Assembly (NCBI GenBank): GCA_903918555.1 | Contig: CAIXEV010000626.1 | Location: 1-13,388, forward strand | Source: an uncultured bacterium | Lineage (GTDB): Bacteria; Planctomycetota; Phycisphaerae; Phycisphaerales; SM1A02 | Length of the DNA stretch: 13,388 nucleotides | Reading direction: 5' to 3' | Part shown: one piece after another, positions 1 through 6,573 of the stretch | How positions within the stretch are numbered: the first letter of the stretch is position 1 | Layout: the number at the start of each line of letters is the position of its first letter | Translations under genes and position numbers: made by a program | The notes under the pieces: model-generated | Seen by the model: only the letters and a program-made list of their open reading frames with translations | What the model was told of the DNA's origin: nothing | Databases searched by the model: none

Positions 1-20
1 GGCCAAAGGCCGGCGGGTGC

Positions 21-52
21 CACGTGCTTCCTCGCGCAGCGAGGAAGCAGTG
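21..52 (-). terminator. Strong near-perfect hairpin, candidate transcription terminator
   Basis: TGCTTCCTCGC (25-35) and GCGAGGAAGCA (39-49) are perfect complements around a 3-nt centre. The stem is extended by CAC (21-23) with GTG (50-52) around one bulged G at 24, giving 14 pairs. It lies about 100 nt past the last gene and could work in both directions. There is no T-run, as is common in very GC-rich genomes. A smaller stem, CGCCGC/GCGGCG (83-88 and 92-97), lies between it and the gene end. Confidence 0.45.
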
Positions 53-106
53 CTAGCTGAACCCCTCGAGTCCACGACAGCGCGCCGCGAAGCGGCGGTC
101 CCGTCC

Positions 107-154
107 TTTGAGCGGTCGGCGCTGCGGCGGCTCCCTCAGCGGCACCCGCTCAAA
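107..154 (-). terminator. Inverted repeat spanning the end of the oxidoreductase gene
   Basis: TTTGAGCGG (107-115) and its exact complement CCGCTCAAA (146-154) form a 9-bp stem, with a second nested pair CGCTG (120-124) / CAGCG (137-141). The stem includes the TGA stop codon at 152-150. No T-run follows on the minus strand, so intrinsic termination is uncertain; it could also protect the 3' end of the transcript. Confidence 0.4.
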
Positions 155-1229
155 CCGCGTACTCGCGCCCGAAGCGGTTCGCGATGAAGGCGTCGTACGA
201 CACATCCTCCATCTTCACGAAGCCCTTCTGCGGCACCTGGCCGTCCTTCAGCATGTCGAGCACCGCGCACACGCCCGCTGCGGTCGTGATCTGGATGCCC
301 GTCCAGTGCTTGCCGTCGATCGACTTCGCGGGCACGCGGCGTGCGTCGATCTTCTCGACGAGCTTGCCGTTCTCGATGCCGATCGCCACGCACAGGATCA
401 CGATGACATCGTCCTGCGTCGCGGGGATCGAGCGGTCGAACACCTCGCACAGCTGCTCGCGGTGATCGATGAAACCGAGGTCATGCAGCAGGAACTTGAC
501 GAGCTTGCAGTGGCCGGGGTAGCGGATCGTCTTGTAGTTGACATTCCGCGCGCGGCCGGCGAGCGCCTCGCCGAGCGAGCCGAGGCCGCCCGAGGTGTTG
601 AACGCCTCGTACTCGATGCCGTCGAGCGTGAACTCCTCGAGGTTCTCGAGCGGCGAAAGCAGCGTCATCTTGCCGTCGACGAGCGCCTCGCACGGATTGC
701 AGTACTCGTTGACGAGGCCGTTGGTCGACCAGGTGAGGTTGTACTTGAGCTGGTTCGTCGGATTTCGCGGCAGCGCGCCCACGCGGCAGCGGAGCTCGTG
801 GATCGTGCTCATCGGCTTCGCGAGGTGGTTCGCGGCGATCGTGATGTAACCGGGCGCGAGGCCGCACTGCGGAATGAACGCCGTCGCCGCGCCCTGCGCG
901 AGCGCCATCACATTCTTCGTCACCGCGACATCCTCGGTGAGGTCGAGGTAGTGGACGCCGTGCGCCTTCGCGCGCTCGGCGATGAGCGGGTTGCAGAAGA
1001 ACGGCGCGCACGAGATGAGCGCCCACTTGCCCTTCAGCGCCTCGTCGAGCTGCGCCGCGTTCTGGAAGTCGACGGTCGCGCCCGTCGCGTTCGGGAGCCC
1101 CGCCACCGCGCCGCGCCACGAGGGCTCGTGCGAGTCGACGACATGAACGGCGTAGTCGCCCGTGCGCGCGAGGAAATGCGCGGCCATGCGACCGATCTTG
1201 CCAGCTCCGATGACGACGACATGCTTCAT
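150..1229 (-). CDS. Saccharopine dehydrogenase family NAD(P)-dependent oxidoreductase
   Basis: A 359-residue cytoplasmic enzyme. The N-terminal Rossmann fold has the dinucleotide loop VVIGAGKIGRMAAHFL (5-20) and the acidic residue D32 in HVVDSHE, which would favour NAD+ over NADP+. The C-terminal domain carries family hallmarks: QCGLAPGYITIAANHL (121-136), LKYNLTWSTNGLVNEY (161-176), INYKxIRYPGH-like NYKTIRYPGHCKLVKFLL (231-248) and FVKMEDVSYDAFIANRFG (337-354). The family includes saccharopine dehydrogenase of lysine metabolism, L-lysine 6-dehydrogenase and carboxynorspermidine dehydrogenase; sequence alone does not settle which. AAGAGGT lies 5 nt before the ATG. It follows the Wsp operon after 99 nt and may be read through from it or have its own promoter; no functional link to signalling is evident. 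Confidence 0.85.
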   Translation of the reverse strand: MKHVVVIGAGKIGRMAAHFLARTGDYAVHVVDSHEPSWRGAVAGLPNATGATVDFQNAAQLDEALKGKWALISCAPFFCNPLIAERAKAHGVHYLDLTEDVAVTKNVMALAQGAATAFIPQCGLAPGYITIAANHLAKPMSTIHELRCRVGALPRNPTNQLKYNLTWSTNGLVNEYCNPCEALVDGKMTLLSPLENLEEFTLDGIEYEAFNTSGGLGSLGEALAGRARNVNYKTIRYPGHCKLVKFLLHDLGFIDHREQLCEVFDRSIPATQDDVIVILCVAIGIENGKLVEKIDARRVPAKSIDGKHWTGIQITTAAGVCAVLDMLKDGQVPQKGFVKMEDVSYDAFIANRFGREYAV

Positions 1230-1328
1230 GGTGGACCTCTTGAACTCAGGCGTGAAACGGGCGGGGTGCAGCCACCCTCCGCGCGGGGCGGCAAGGGTAG
1301 GCAGTTTCCATCGGCGACCGCGACCCGG
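1230..1328 (-). other. Short intergenic spacer after the Wsp operon, with weak hairpins
   Basis: This 99-nt gap separates the phosphatase stop from the saccharopine-dehydrogenase-family start. It holds a small hairpin, AGGGTG-GCTG-CACCCC on the minus strand (plus strand 1263-1278), and a weaker GACCG/CGGTC pair (1316-1330) overlapping the phosphatase stop codon. Neither is followed by a real T-run. They could act as a weak terminator or attenuator between the operon and the last gene. I see no convincing -35/-10 pair. Confidence 0.35.
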
Positions 1329-2531
1329 TCAGTTGAACCGGAACTCGATCAGCGAGAAATCGTCGTCCCAAGCCACCGCAATCGCTTGCGCTTGCGCACT
1401 ATCGGGCGCGATCCCGCGGCCTTCGAGCACGACTTTCCGCGTCTCGGCGACCACGCCGTCGAGAACCTGATCCGCGGGCAAACCGGCAAGAAGCGCCTCG
1501 AGCTTGTCGAGGCCCCAGATGCCGTCGTCCTTCGTCTGCAGTTCGTAGACGCCGTCCGAGAAAAGGTAGAGCCGGTCGCCGGGCTCGATCACGATCGACT
1601 CGGTCGGCGCGTCGTACTGGTCCACGATGCAGGCCATGAAGGTCGTCGACGCGAGCCGCGTGAGCTGGCCGCCGCGCATCAGGAACGACGGCGGATGCCC
1701 GCCGCCCGACCAGCGCAGTTCACGCGTGCCGCGGTGGTAGATCCCGTACCAGACGGTGAAGTACATGCCGTCGTGGCGCGACATCTGGAACGCGTTGTTG
1801 AGCGCCTGCAGCACGCGCGTCGGATCGAGCACCTGCTCCTTCTCGAGCGAGCCCGAGCGGATGAGGTTCATCGCGCTCACGCCCATCAGCGCCGGGCCGA
1901 CGCCGTGGCCGCTCACATCGAGCACATACATCGCGAGGTGATCGTCATCGACCCAGTGATATCCGAACACATCGCCGCCGAGCGATTCGCACGGGACGAA
2001 GCGCCAGTCGACCTGCACGGCGCCGTCGAGCGGCGGATCGAGCAGCGAGCGAACATAGCTCGCGGCGCGGTTGATCTCCGACTTCATGTGCGCCTCGCTC
2101 TCGCGCAGCGCCTCGAACGCGGCGTTGCGCTCGATCTCCATGCGGTAGCCGCGCGAATGATGGCGGATGCGCGCGACGAGCTCGACCGGATGCGGCAGCT
2201 TCACGAGGTAGTCGCTCGCGCCGCGGCCGAACGCATCGGCCTTCACCGCCGGATCCTCCTTGCCCGTGAGCATGATCACAGGCACGGCGCGCGTCGTGGC
2301 GCTCTCCTTGTACGCGCCGATCATGTCGAGGCCGTTGCGGCCCGGCATCTCGATGTCCTGCAGGATCACCGTCGGCCGGAACTCCTCGGCCACCGCGATC
2401 GCCTGCAGCGGATCCTGCACCGCGCGGAACTCGCACGCGCCCTGCGTCGCGATCATGCGGCGCACGGCCTCGCACACGATGGCCTGGTCGTCGACAAGGA
2501 GCACGCGGTCGATGGTGTCGAAGCTCTGCAT
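1329..2531 (-). CDS. WspR-type receiver fused to a SpoIIE/RsbU PP2C serine phosphatase (output regulator)
   Basis: A 400-residue response regulator at the place where Wsp operons carry WspR. The receiver (8-125) has D14-D15, phospho-acceptor D59 in VILQDIEMPG, T89 and K111 in DYLVKLP. The stretches RPTVILQDIEMPG, DYLVKLPHPVELVARIRHHS and AFEALRESE resemble the WspR receiver and linker helix. Residues 165-400 are not GGDEF but a SpoIIE-type PP2C phosphatase: GGDVFG (185-190), LDVSGHGVGPALM (204-216), FTVWYGIYHR, WSGGGHPPSFL (274-284), GDRLYLFSDGVYE (318-330) and the C-terminal acidic DDDF (389-392). D187, D205, D326 and D389/D390 are the expected Mn2+/Mg2+ ligands, so activity is likely. The expected substrate is a phosphoserine/threonine on a STAS anti-sigma antagonist, but no such partner is in this window. 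AGGAAG lies 5 nt before the ATG. Confidence 0.95.
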   Translation of the reverse strand: MQSFDTIDRVLLVDDQAIVCEAVRRMIATQGACEFRAVQDPLQAIAVAEEFRPTVILQDIEMPGRNGLDMIGAYKESATTRAVPVIMLTGKEDPAVKADAFGRGASDYLVKLPHPVELVARIRHHSRGYRMEIERNAAFEALRESEAHMKSEINRAASYVRSLLDPPLDGAVQVDWRFVPCESLGGDVFGYHWVDDDHLAMYVLDVSGHGVGPALMGVSAMNLIRSGSLEKEQVLDPTRVLQALNNAFQMSRHDGMYFTVWYGIYHRGTRELRWSGGGHPPSFLMRGGQLTRLASTTFMACIVDQYDAPTESIVIEPGDRLYLFSDGVYELQTKDDGIWGLDKLEALLAGLPADQVLDGVVAETRKVVLEGRGIAPDSAQAQAIAVAWDDDFSLIEFRFN

Positions 2532-2540
2532 GGGTTCTTC

Positions 2541-3608
2541 CTATCGTGACCGAATTGCAGCCGCCGCGCCAACGGCCGCGCCGATTCCCTCGAGCGGCAG
2601 CGTCTCGACCGCTGCGCCCATGCGGTGCGCCGTGCCCGGCATGCCCCACACCACGCTCGACGCCTCGTCCTGCGCGATCGTGTGCCAGCCCGCCGCGCGC
2701 AGGCGCGCGAGGCCCTCCGCGCCGTCGCGGCCCATGCCCGTGAGGAGCACCGCGACGCCAGGCGCCGCATGCCGCGCAAGCGACGAGAAGAACTCGTCGA
2801 CCGCAGGCCGATGCAGCGACTCGCGCGGCTCGTCCGAGTAGGCGATCGCTCCGTCGGGCGTGATCACGAGGTGCCGGTCCTCGCCTGCGACCACGATGTC
2901 GTCGGCCGCGAGGCGGTCGCCCGCACGCGCGAGGCGCACCGATCGGCGCGACTCGGCGGCGAGCCACTCCGCGAAGCCCGCGACAAACTCGCTCGACACA
3001 TGCTGCACGATCGCGACGGCGAACGGCATCGGCCGCGGCAGCGTCGCGAGCACGGCCGCGATGGCGCGCGGGCCGCCCGTCGACGCGCCGATCGCGACGA
3101 TCCTCGGAACTGCGCCTGCGCGCGCTGGAAACGGCGCTGTCGCCGCGGGACGCGCGGAGGCGACGGCGACGGCTGACCGCGTCGCGGCGGCGGCCGGAGG
3201 TTGCGGCGCCGTCGCTCCCTGCACGCGCGCGATGAGCCTGATCCGCCGCACGAGTTCGGCGGCGCCGTCGATCGCGCCCTTCGCGGCGATCGTCGGCGTG
3301 TTCACCGCGTCGAGCGCGCCCGCGCCGAGCGCTTCGTAGACGAGCGCGGCGTTTCCGCTCACCGTCGCCGTGACGACGAGGATCGGGCACGGCGCCACGC
3401 GCATGATCTCGCGCGTCGCGGCCACGCCGTCCATCCTCGGCATGATGAGGTCCATGAGCACGAGATCGGGCCTGTCGCGCCTCGCGCACTCGACGGCCTC
3501 CGCGCCGTCGCGCGCGATCCACGCGACGGAGAGCGACGGTTCGGTCGCGAGCACGCGGCGCAGCGCCTCGCACGCGACGGCGAGATCGTTCACGATCGCG
3601 ACGCGCAT
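2541..3608 (-). CDS. wspF: CheB-type receptor methylesterase (WspF-like)
   Basis: A 355-residue receiver-methylesterase that should remove methyl groups from, and deamidate, the receptor when phosphorylated by WspE, giving negative feedback. The receiver (1-125) opens MRVAIVNDLAVACEALRRVL, with N7-D8 in place of the usual acidic pair, and has phospho-acceptor D53 in LMDLIMPRMDG. The position of the usual conserved Lys reads NTP (T104). Both oddities are, as I recall, shared with Pseudomonas WspF, which supports this assignment over ordinary CheB. An Ala-rich linker (131-165) leads to the methylesterase domain (168-350) with S176 in AIGASTGGP, H203 in QHVSSEF and D295 in LLTGMGRDG, the complete triad. 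GGAGAGG lies 4 nt before the ATG. The TAG stop is 9 nt before the next gene. In Pseudomonas, loss of WspF locks the system on. Confidence 0.93.
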   Translation of the reverse strand: MRVAIVNDLAVACEALRRVLATEPSLSVAWIARDGAEAVECARRDRPDLVLMDLIMPRMDGVAATREIMRVAPCPILVVTATVSGNAALVYEALGAGALDAVNTPTIAAKGAIDGAAELVRRIRLIARVQGATAPQPPAAAATRSAVAVASARPAATAPFPARAGAVPRIVAIGASTGGPRAIAAVLATLPRPMPFAVAIVQHVSSEFVAGFAEWLAAESRRSVRLARAGDRLAADDIVVAGEDRHLVITPDGAIAYSDEPRESLHRPAVDEFFSSLARHAAPGVAVLLTGMGRDGAEGLARLRAAGWHTIAQDEASSVVWGMPGTAHRMGAAVETLPLEGIGAAVGAAAAIRSR

Positions 3609-5917
3609 CAGGCCTCTCCCCCGCCGCGTCCGGCGCGGGAAAGCGCGGGCACGAGGTCGCGCACGGTGTCCGCGAAGGTGCTGTCCTGGAACGCGCCCTT
3701 CGTGAGATACGCCGTCGCGCCCGCCTCGAGGCCCGCGAGCCTGTCCTCCTCGCGATCCTTGTAGCTCACGACGATCACCGGCACCGCGGCGAACCGCGGG
3801 TCGCTCCGCAGCGCGCGCACGAACTCGATTCCGTTCATGCGCGGCATGTCGATGTCGCTGATGATGAGGTCGAGCGCGCCCGTCGCGGTGCTGTCGCGCG
3901 CGGTGTGCAGTCCGTCGAGTCCGTCGACCGCGGTGTCGACCTCGAAGCCCATCCGCGTGAGCAGCTGCCGCTCGACCTCGCGCACGGTCGCCGAATCGTC
4001 GACGACCAGCGCGCGCAGCGTGCGGCGCGCGCCGAGCGCGCGCATCGGCCGCGCGCCGCGCAGGCGGCCTTCGTTGAGCGCGACGCGCACCGACTGCAGG
4101 AGATCCTCGGCGTCGACGACGAGCACGGGCTCGCCGCTCTCACGCACCGCCGCGGCCGAGAGATGCGGCACCTTGCCGAGACGCGGATCGAGCGCGCGCA
4201 CGACGAGGTCCTCCTCGCCGATCAGTCCATCGACCGCGACCGCGTAGTGGTCGCCGCCGCTGCCGAGCACGACGAGATTCTCGCGCGTCGCGGCGCGCCG
4301 CGTCTCGGCGAGCGCGAGGACGCGCGCTGCGTCGATGACGCCGATCGACTTGCCCTCGACGAGCACCTGCATGCGGCCCTCGACCGAGCGGACCTCGCTT
4401 GCGTCGGGCTGCAGCACGCGCTCGATGCGCGCGAGCGGGAACGCGAGCGTCTCGCCAGCCACATCGACGAGCAGCGCGCGGATCACCGAGAGCGTGATCG
4501 GAAGCTCGAGCTCGAACACGGTGCCGCGCCCGAGCTCGGTGTCGATGCGCGCGGTGCCGCCGATCTCGCGCGCGGTCGACTGCACGACATCGAGCCCGAC
4601 GCCGCGGCCCGAGATGTCGGTGACCTGCTGCGCGGTTGAGAAACCCGGCAGGAAGAGGAACTCGAGCAGTTCCTGGCGATCGAGCGTCGACGCCATGTCG
4701 CCCGTCGCGAGCGACGTGCGCACGATCCGCTCGCGCAGCGCGTCGAGATCGATGCCGCGGCCGTCGTCGCTCACGCGGATCCGCAGCATGCCCGCGTGGT
4801 GACGCGCCTCGACGCGCAGCGTGGCCTGCGCGGGCTTGCCCTTCGCGCGGCGCTCGTCGGGCGTCTCGACGCCATGGTCGAGCGCGTTGCGCAGCATGTG
4901 GTTGAGCGGCGCGTCGAGGCGCACGAGCACATCGCGGTCGACCGGCACATGCTCGCCGATGATCTCGAGGCGCGCGTCCTTGCCGAGCTGGCGCGCGAGG
5001 TCGCGGACGGTGCGCGAGAGCGACGCGGTCGCGTCGGCGAACGGCCGCATGCGGCTCGAGAGCACCTCGTGGTAGAGCTGCGTCGAGGTCTCCTCGCCGC
5101 GGCGAATCGCGCCTTCGACCGTGAGGAGATGCGACAGCACGCGCTCGCGGCCGCTCTCGATGAGCGTGCGCGCAGGCGCAAGCGAGGCGGGATCGAGCCC
5201 CGAGCGCCGCGCGTCGGCGCGGAGGCGGTCGAGCTCGTCCTCGAGGCGCACGAGGTCGCGCTTGAGCTCGAGCGTCTCGTCGCGCAGCGAGCCGAGCCGG
5301 CGCGACTCGAGCATGGTTTCGCCGGCGAGCTGCAGGAGGCGATCGAGCTTCTCCGCGGTGACGCGCACGCTTGCGCCCCGCGCTTGCGTGGCGGGCGCGG
5401 ATGGCGCGGGCGCGGGCGCAGTTGGCTGCGGCGGCGCGATCGCAGGCGCTTCGATCGCGGCGGTTTCGACGGTGGAAGTCGCGGCGGCCGCCGCCTGCGC
5501 CGGCTGCGGAGCGCTTGCCGCAGGCGGCGCGACGCGCAGTTCCGCGATCAACGCGTCGACCGCCCGCTCGTGCTCGGCGCTCCACGCGGGAACCGCGGAT
5601 TCCTCGACGCTCGCGAGCGATGCGAGGAGATCGGTGCCCTTCAGCAGCTGGTCGATGCGCGCAGGCTGGATCGCCTCGCGGCCCTTCTGCATCGCGACGA
5701 GCACATCCTCCATCGCATGCGCGAGCTTCACCGCGATGTCGAGCCCGACCACGCGGGCGGCGCCCTTGATCGAGTGCGCGGCGCGCATCAGCGGCTCGAC
5801 CGTCGCCGCGTCGCTCGTGCCCTCGAGTTTCACGAGCCCCTCGCTCAGCGCGCCCGCGTGCGTCTCCGCCTCGGCGCGGAAGAGTTCGTGCAGCGAGAAG
5901 CCGCCGAGATCGCTCAT
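3608..5917 (-). CDS. wspE: Hybrid CheA histidine kinase with C-terminal receiver (WspE-like)
   Basis: A 769-residue cytoplasmic kinase that should phosphorylate the operon's two response regulators. The HPt domain (1-128) has phospho-accepting H48 in AAHSIKGAARVVGLD. An Ala/Pro-rich linker (130-180) replaces a P2 domain. Dimerisation helices span about 183-310, and the HATPase is at about 320-473, with N-box HMLRNALDHGVE (340-351), G1 DDGRGID (384-390) and G2 GRGVGLDVV (437-445). A CheW-like P5 domain (475-610) precedes a receiver (634-758) with D640-D641, phospho-acceptor D688 in ISDIDMPRMNG, S718 and K740. All catalytic motifs are intact. The start is ATG 5917: AGGAG lies 6 nt upstream and the ATG overlaps the wspD stop (ATGA). 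The open frame continues 123 codons further upstream, but that part is wspD read in another frame. The TGA shares one nucleotide with the wspF ATG. Confidence 0.95.
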   Translation of the reverse strand: MSDLGGFSLHELFRAEAETHAGALSEGLVKLEGTSDAATVEPLMRAAHSIKGAARVVGLDIAVKLAHAMEDVLVAMQKGREAIQPARIDQLLKGTDLLASLASVEESAVPAWSAEHERAVDALIAELRVAPPAASAPQPAQAAAAATSTVETAAIEAPAIAPPQPTAPAPAPSAPATQARGASVRVTAEKLDRLLQLAGETMLESRRLGSLRDETLELKRDLVRLEDELDRLRADARRSGLDPASLAPARTLIESGRERVLSHLLTVEGAIRRGEETSTQLYHEVLSSRMRPFADATASLSRTVRDLARQLGKDARLEIIGEHVPVDRDVLVRLDAPLNHMLRNALDHGVETPDERRAKGKPAQATLRVEARHHAGMLRIRVSDDGRGIDLDALRERIVRTSLATGDMASTLDRQELLEFLFLPGFSTAQQVTDISGRGVGLDVVQSTAREIGGTARIDTELGRGTVFELELPITLSVIRALLVDVAGETLAFPLARIERVLQPDASEVRSVEGRMQVLVEGKSIGVIDAARVLALAETRRAATRENLVVLGSGGDHYAVAVDGLIGEEDLVVRALDPRLGKVPHLSAAAVRESGEPVLVVDAEDLLQSVRVALNEGRLRGARPMRALGARRTLRALVVDDSATVREVERQLLTRMGFEVDTAVDGLDGLHTARDSTATGALDLIISDIDMPRMNGIEFVRALRSDPRFAAVPVIVVSYKDREEDRLAGLEAGATAYLTKGAFQDSTFADTVRDLVPALSRAGRGGGEA

Positions 5918-6534
5918 GCGAGGCTCCTCGCGAAGAGCGCGGCGAGCCGCGCGCTGTCGAGGACGCTGACGATTCCGTTCGCGCGGCCGTCCATCGGCGC
6001 GATGTCGGCGAGATACTTGGTGCAGCCGTCTGCCGCGTGGCGAACGGTCGATGGCGGCGGAAGCGTCGCCGACGCATCGATGCGACGGACGCCTTCGACG
6101 CGGTCGACCGCGAACGCCCAGCGCGTGCCCTGCTGGCCGATCACAACGAAATGCGTCTGCCTCGAACCCGCGGGAACACCGAGCGCCGAGCCCGCGGCCG
6201 CCACCAGCGTGAGTTCGCCGCCGATGTTCGCGAGTCCCGCGAACACCTCGTTGGTTCGGTGCGGCACGCGACGCACCGTGGAACACTGCACGACGCGATG
6301 GGATTCCTCCGCGTCGATCCCGAGCCGCTCCTCTCCGATGTCGAAGACGAGCACGCTGCGCATCCTCGCTGCGCCCGAATCGCCGCGCGCCGCGACGAGA
6401 TCCGTGTTCGCGCGGAGATCCTCCTCGGGCAGCGCGCGGTCGAGCAGCGCACGCATCTGCGCCAGGCTCTGCCGCTCGCGCAGCTCAAGCGCGCGCTCGT
6501 TCGAGTGTTCGGTCGCTGGTGACGGATCGCTCAT
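5914..6534 (-). CDS. wspD: Second CheW-domain coupling protein with N-terminal extension (WspD-like)
   Basis: A 206-residue CheW-type adaptor. Residues 1-55 are a charged helical extension containing MRALLDRALPEEDL, which resembles the LLDRxxPxxY segment of Pseudomonas WspD as I recall it. Residues 57-205 are the CheW fold: SVLVFDIGEERLGID, then VFAGLANIGGELTLVAA in place of the GLxNxRGxxxPV core, and a C-terminal LDSARLAALF helix. The cysteine cluster that I recall in pseudomonad WspD is absent. Two CheW proteins flanking the CheR is the diagnostic B-C-D order of Wsp operons. It begins 39 nt after wspC, the widest gap in the operon, with no obvious Shine-Dalgarno. Its TGA overlaps the ATG of wspE by 4 nt (ATGA). 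Confidence 0.9.
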   Translation of the reverse strand: MSDPSPATEHSNERALELRERQSLAQMRALLDRALPEEDLRANTDLVAARGDSGAARMRSVLVFDIGEERLGIDAEESHRVVQCSTVRRVPHRTNEVFAGLANIGGELTLVAAAGSALGVPAGSRQTHFVVIGQQGTRWAFAVDRVEGVRRIDASATLPPPSTVRHAADGCTKYLADIAPMDGRANGIVSVLDSARLAALFARSLA

Positions 6535-6573
6535 GCTGCGTGCGGAAGACAGGCGGGATTCATGGAGAGACTA

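Noticed and set aside
108..2549. An 813-codon plus-strand open frame over the oxidoreductase and phosphatase genes
   Set aside because: Low-complexity Arg/Ala/Asp/Glu-rich translation that crosses two real genes and the spacer between them; an antisense shadow.
5918..6286. A 123-codon upstream extension of the wspE reading frame
   Set aside because: It lies wholly within wspD in another frame and has no HPt homology. ATG 5917 has AGGAG 6 nt upstream and a classic ATGA overlap.
6531..6563. A 10-codon frame (ATG at 6563) in the wspC-wspD gap whose TGA overlaps the wspD ATG
   Set aside because: It could be a coupling leader, because wspD lacks a clear Shine-Dalgarno, but it has no ribosome binding site of its own and is short enough to arise by chance.
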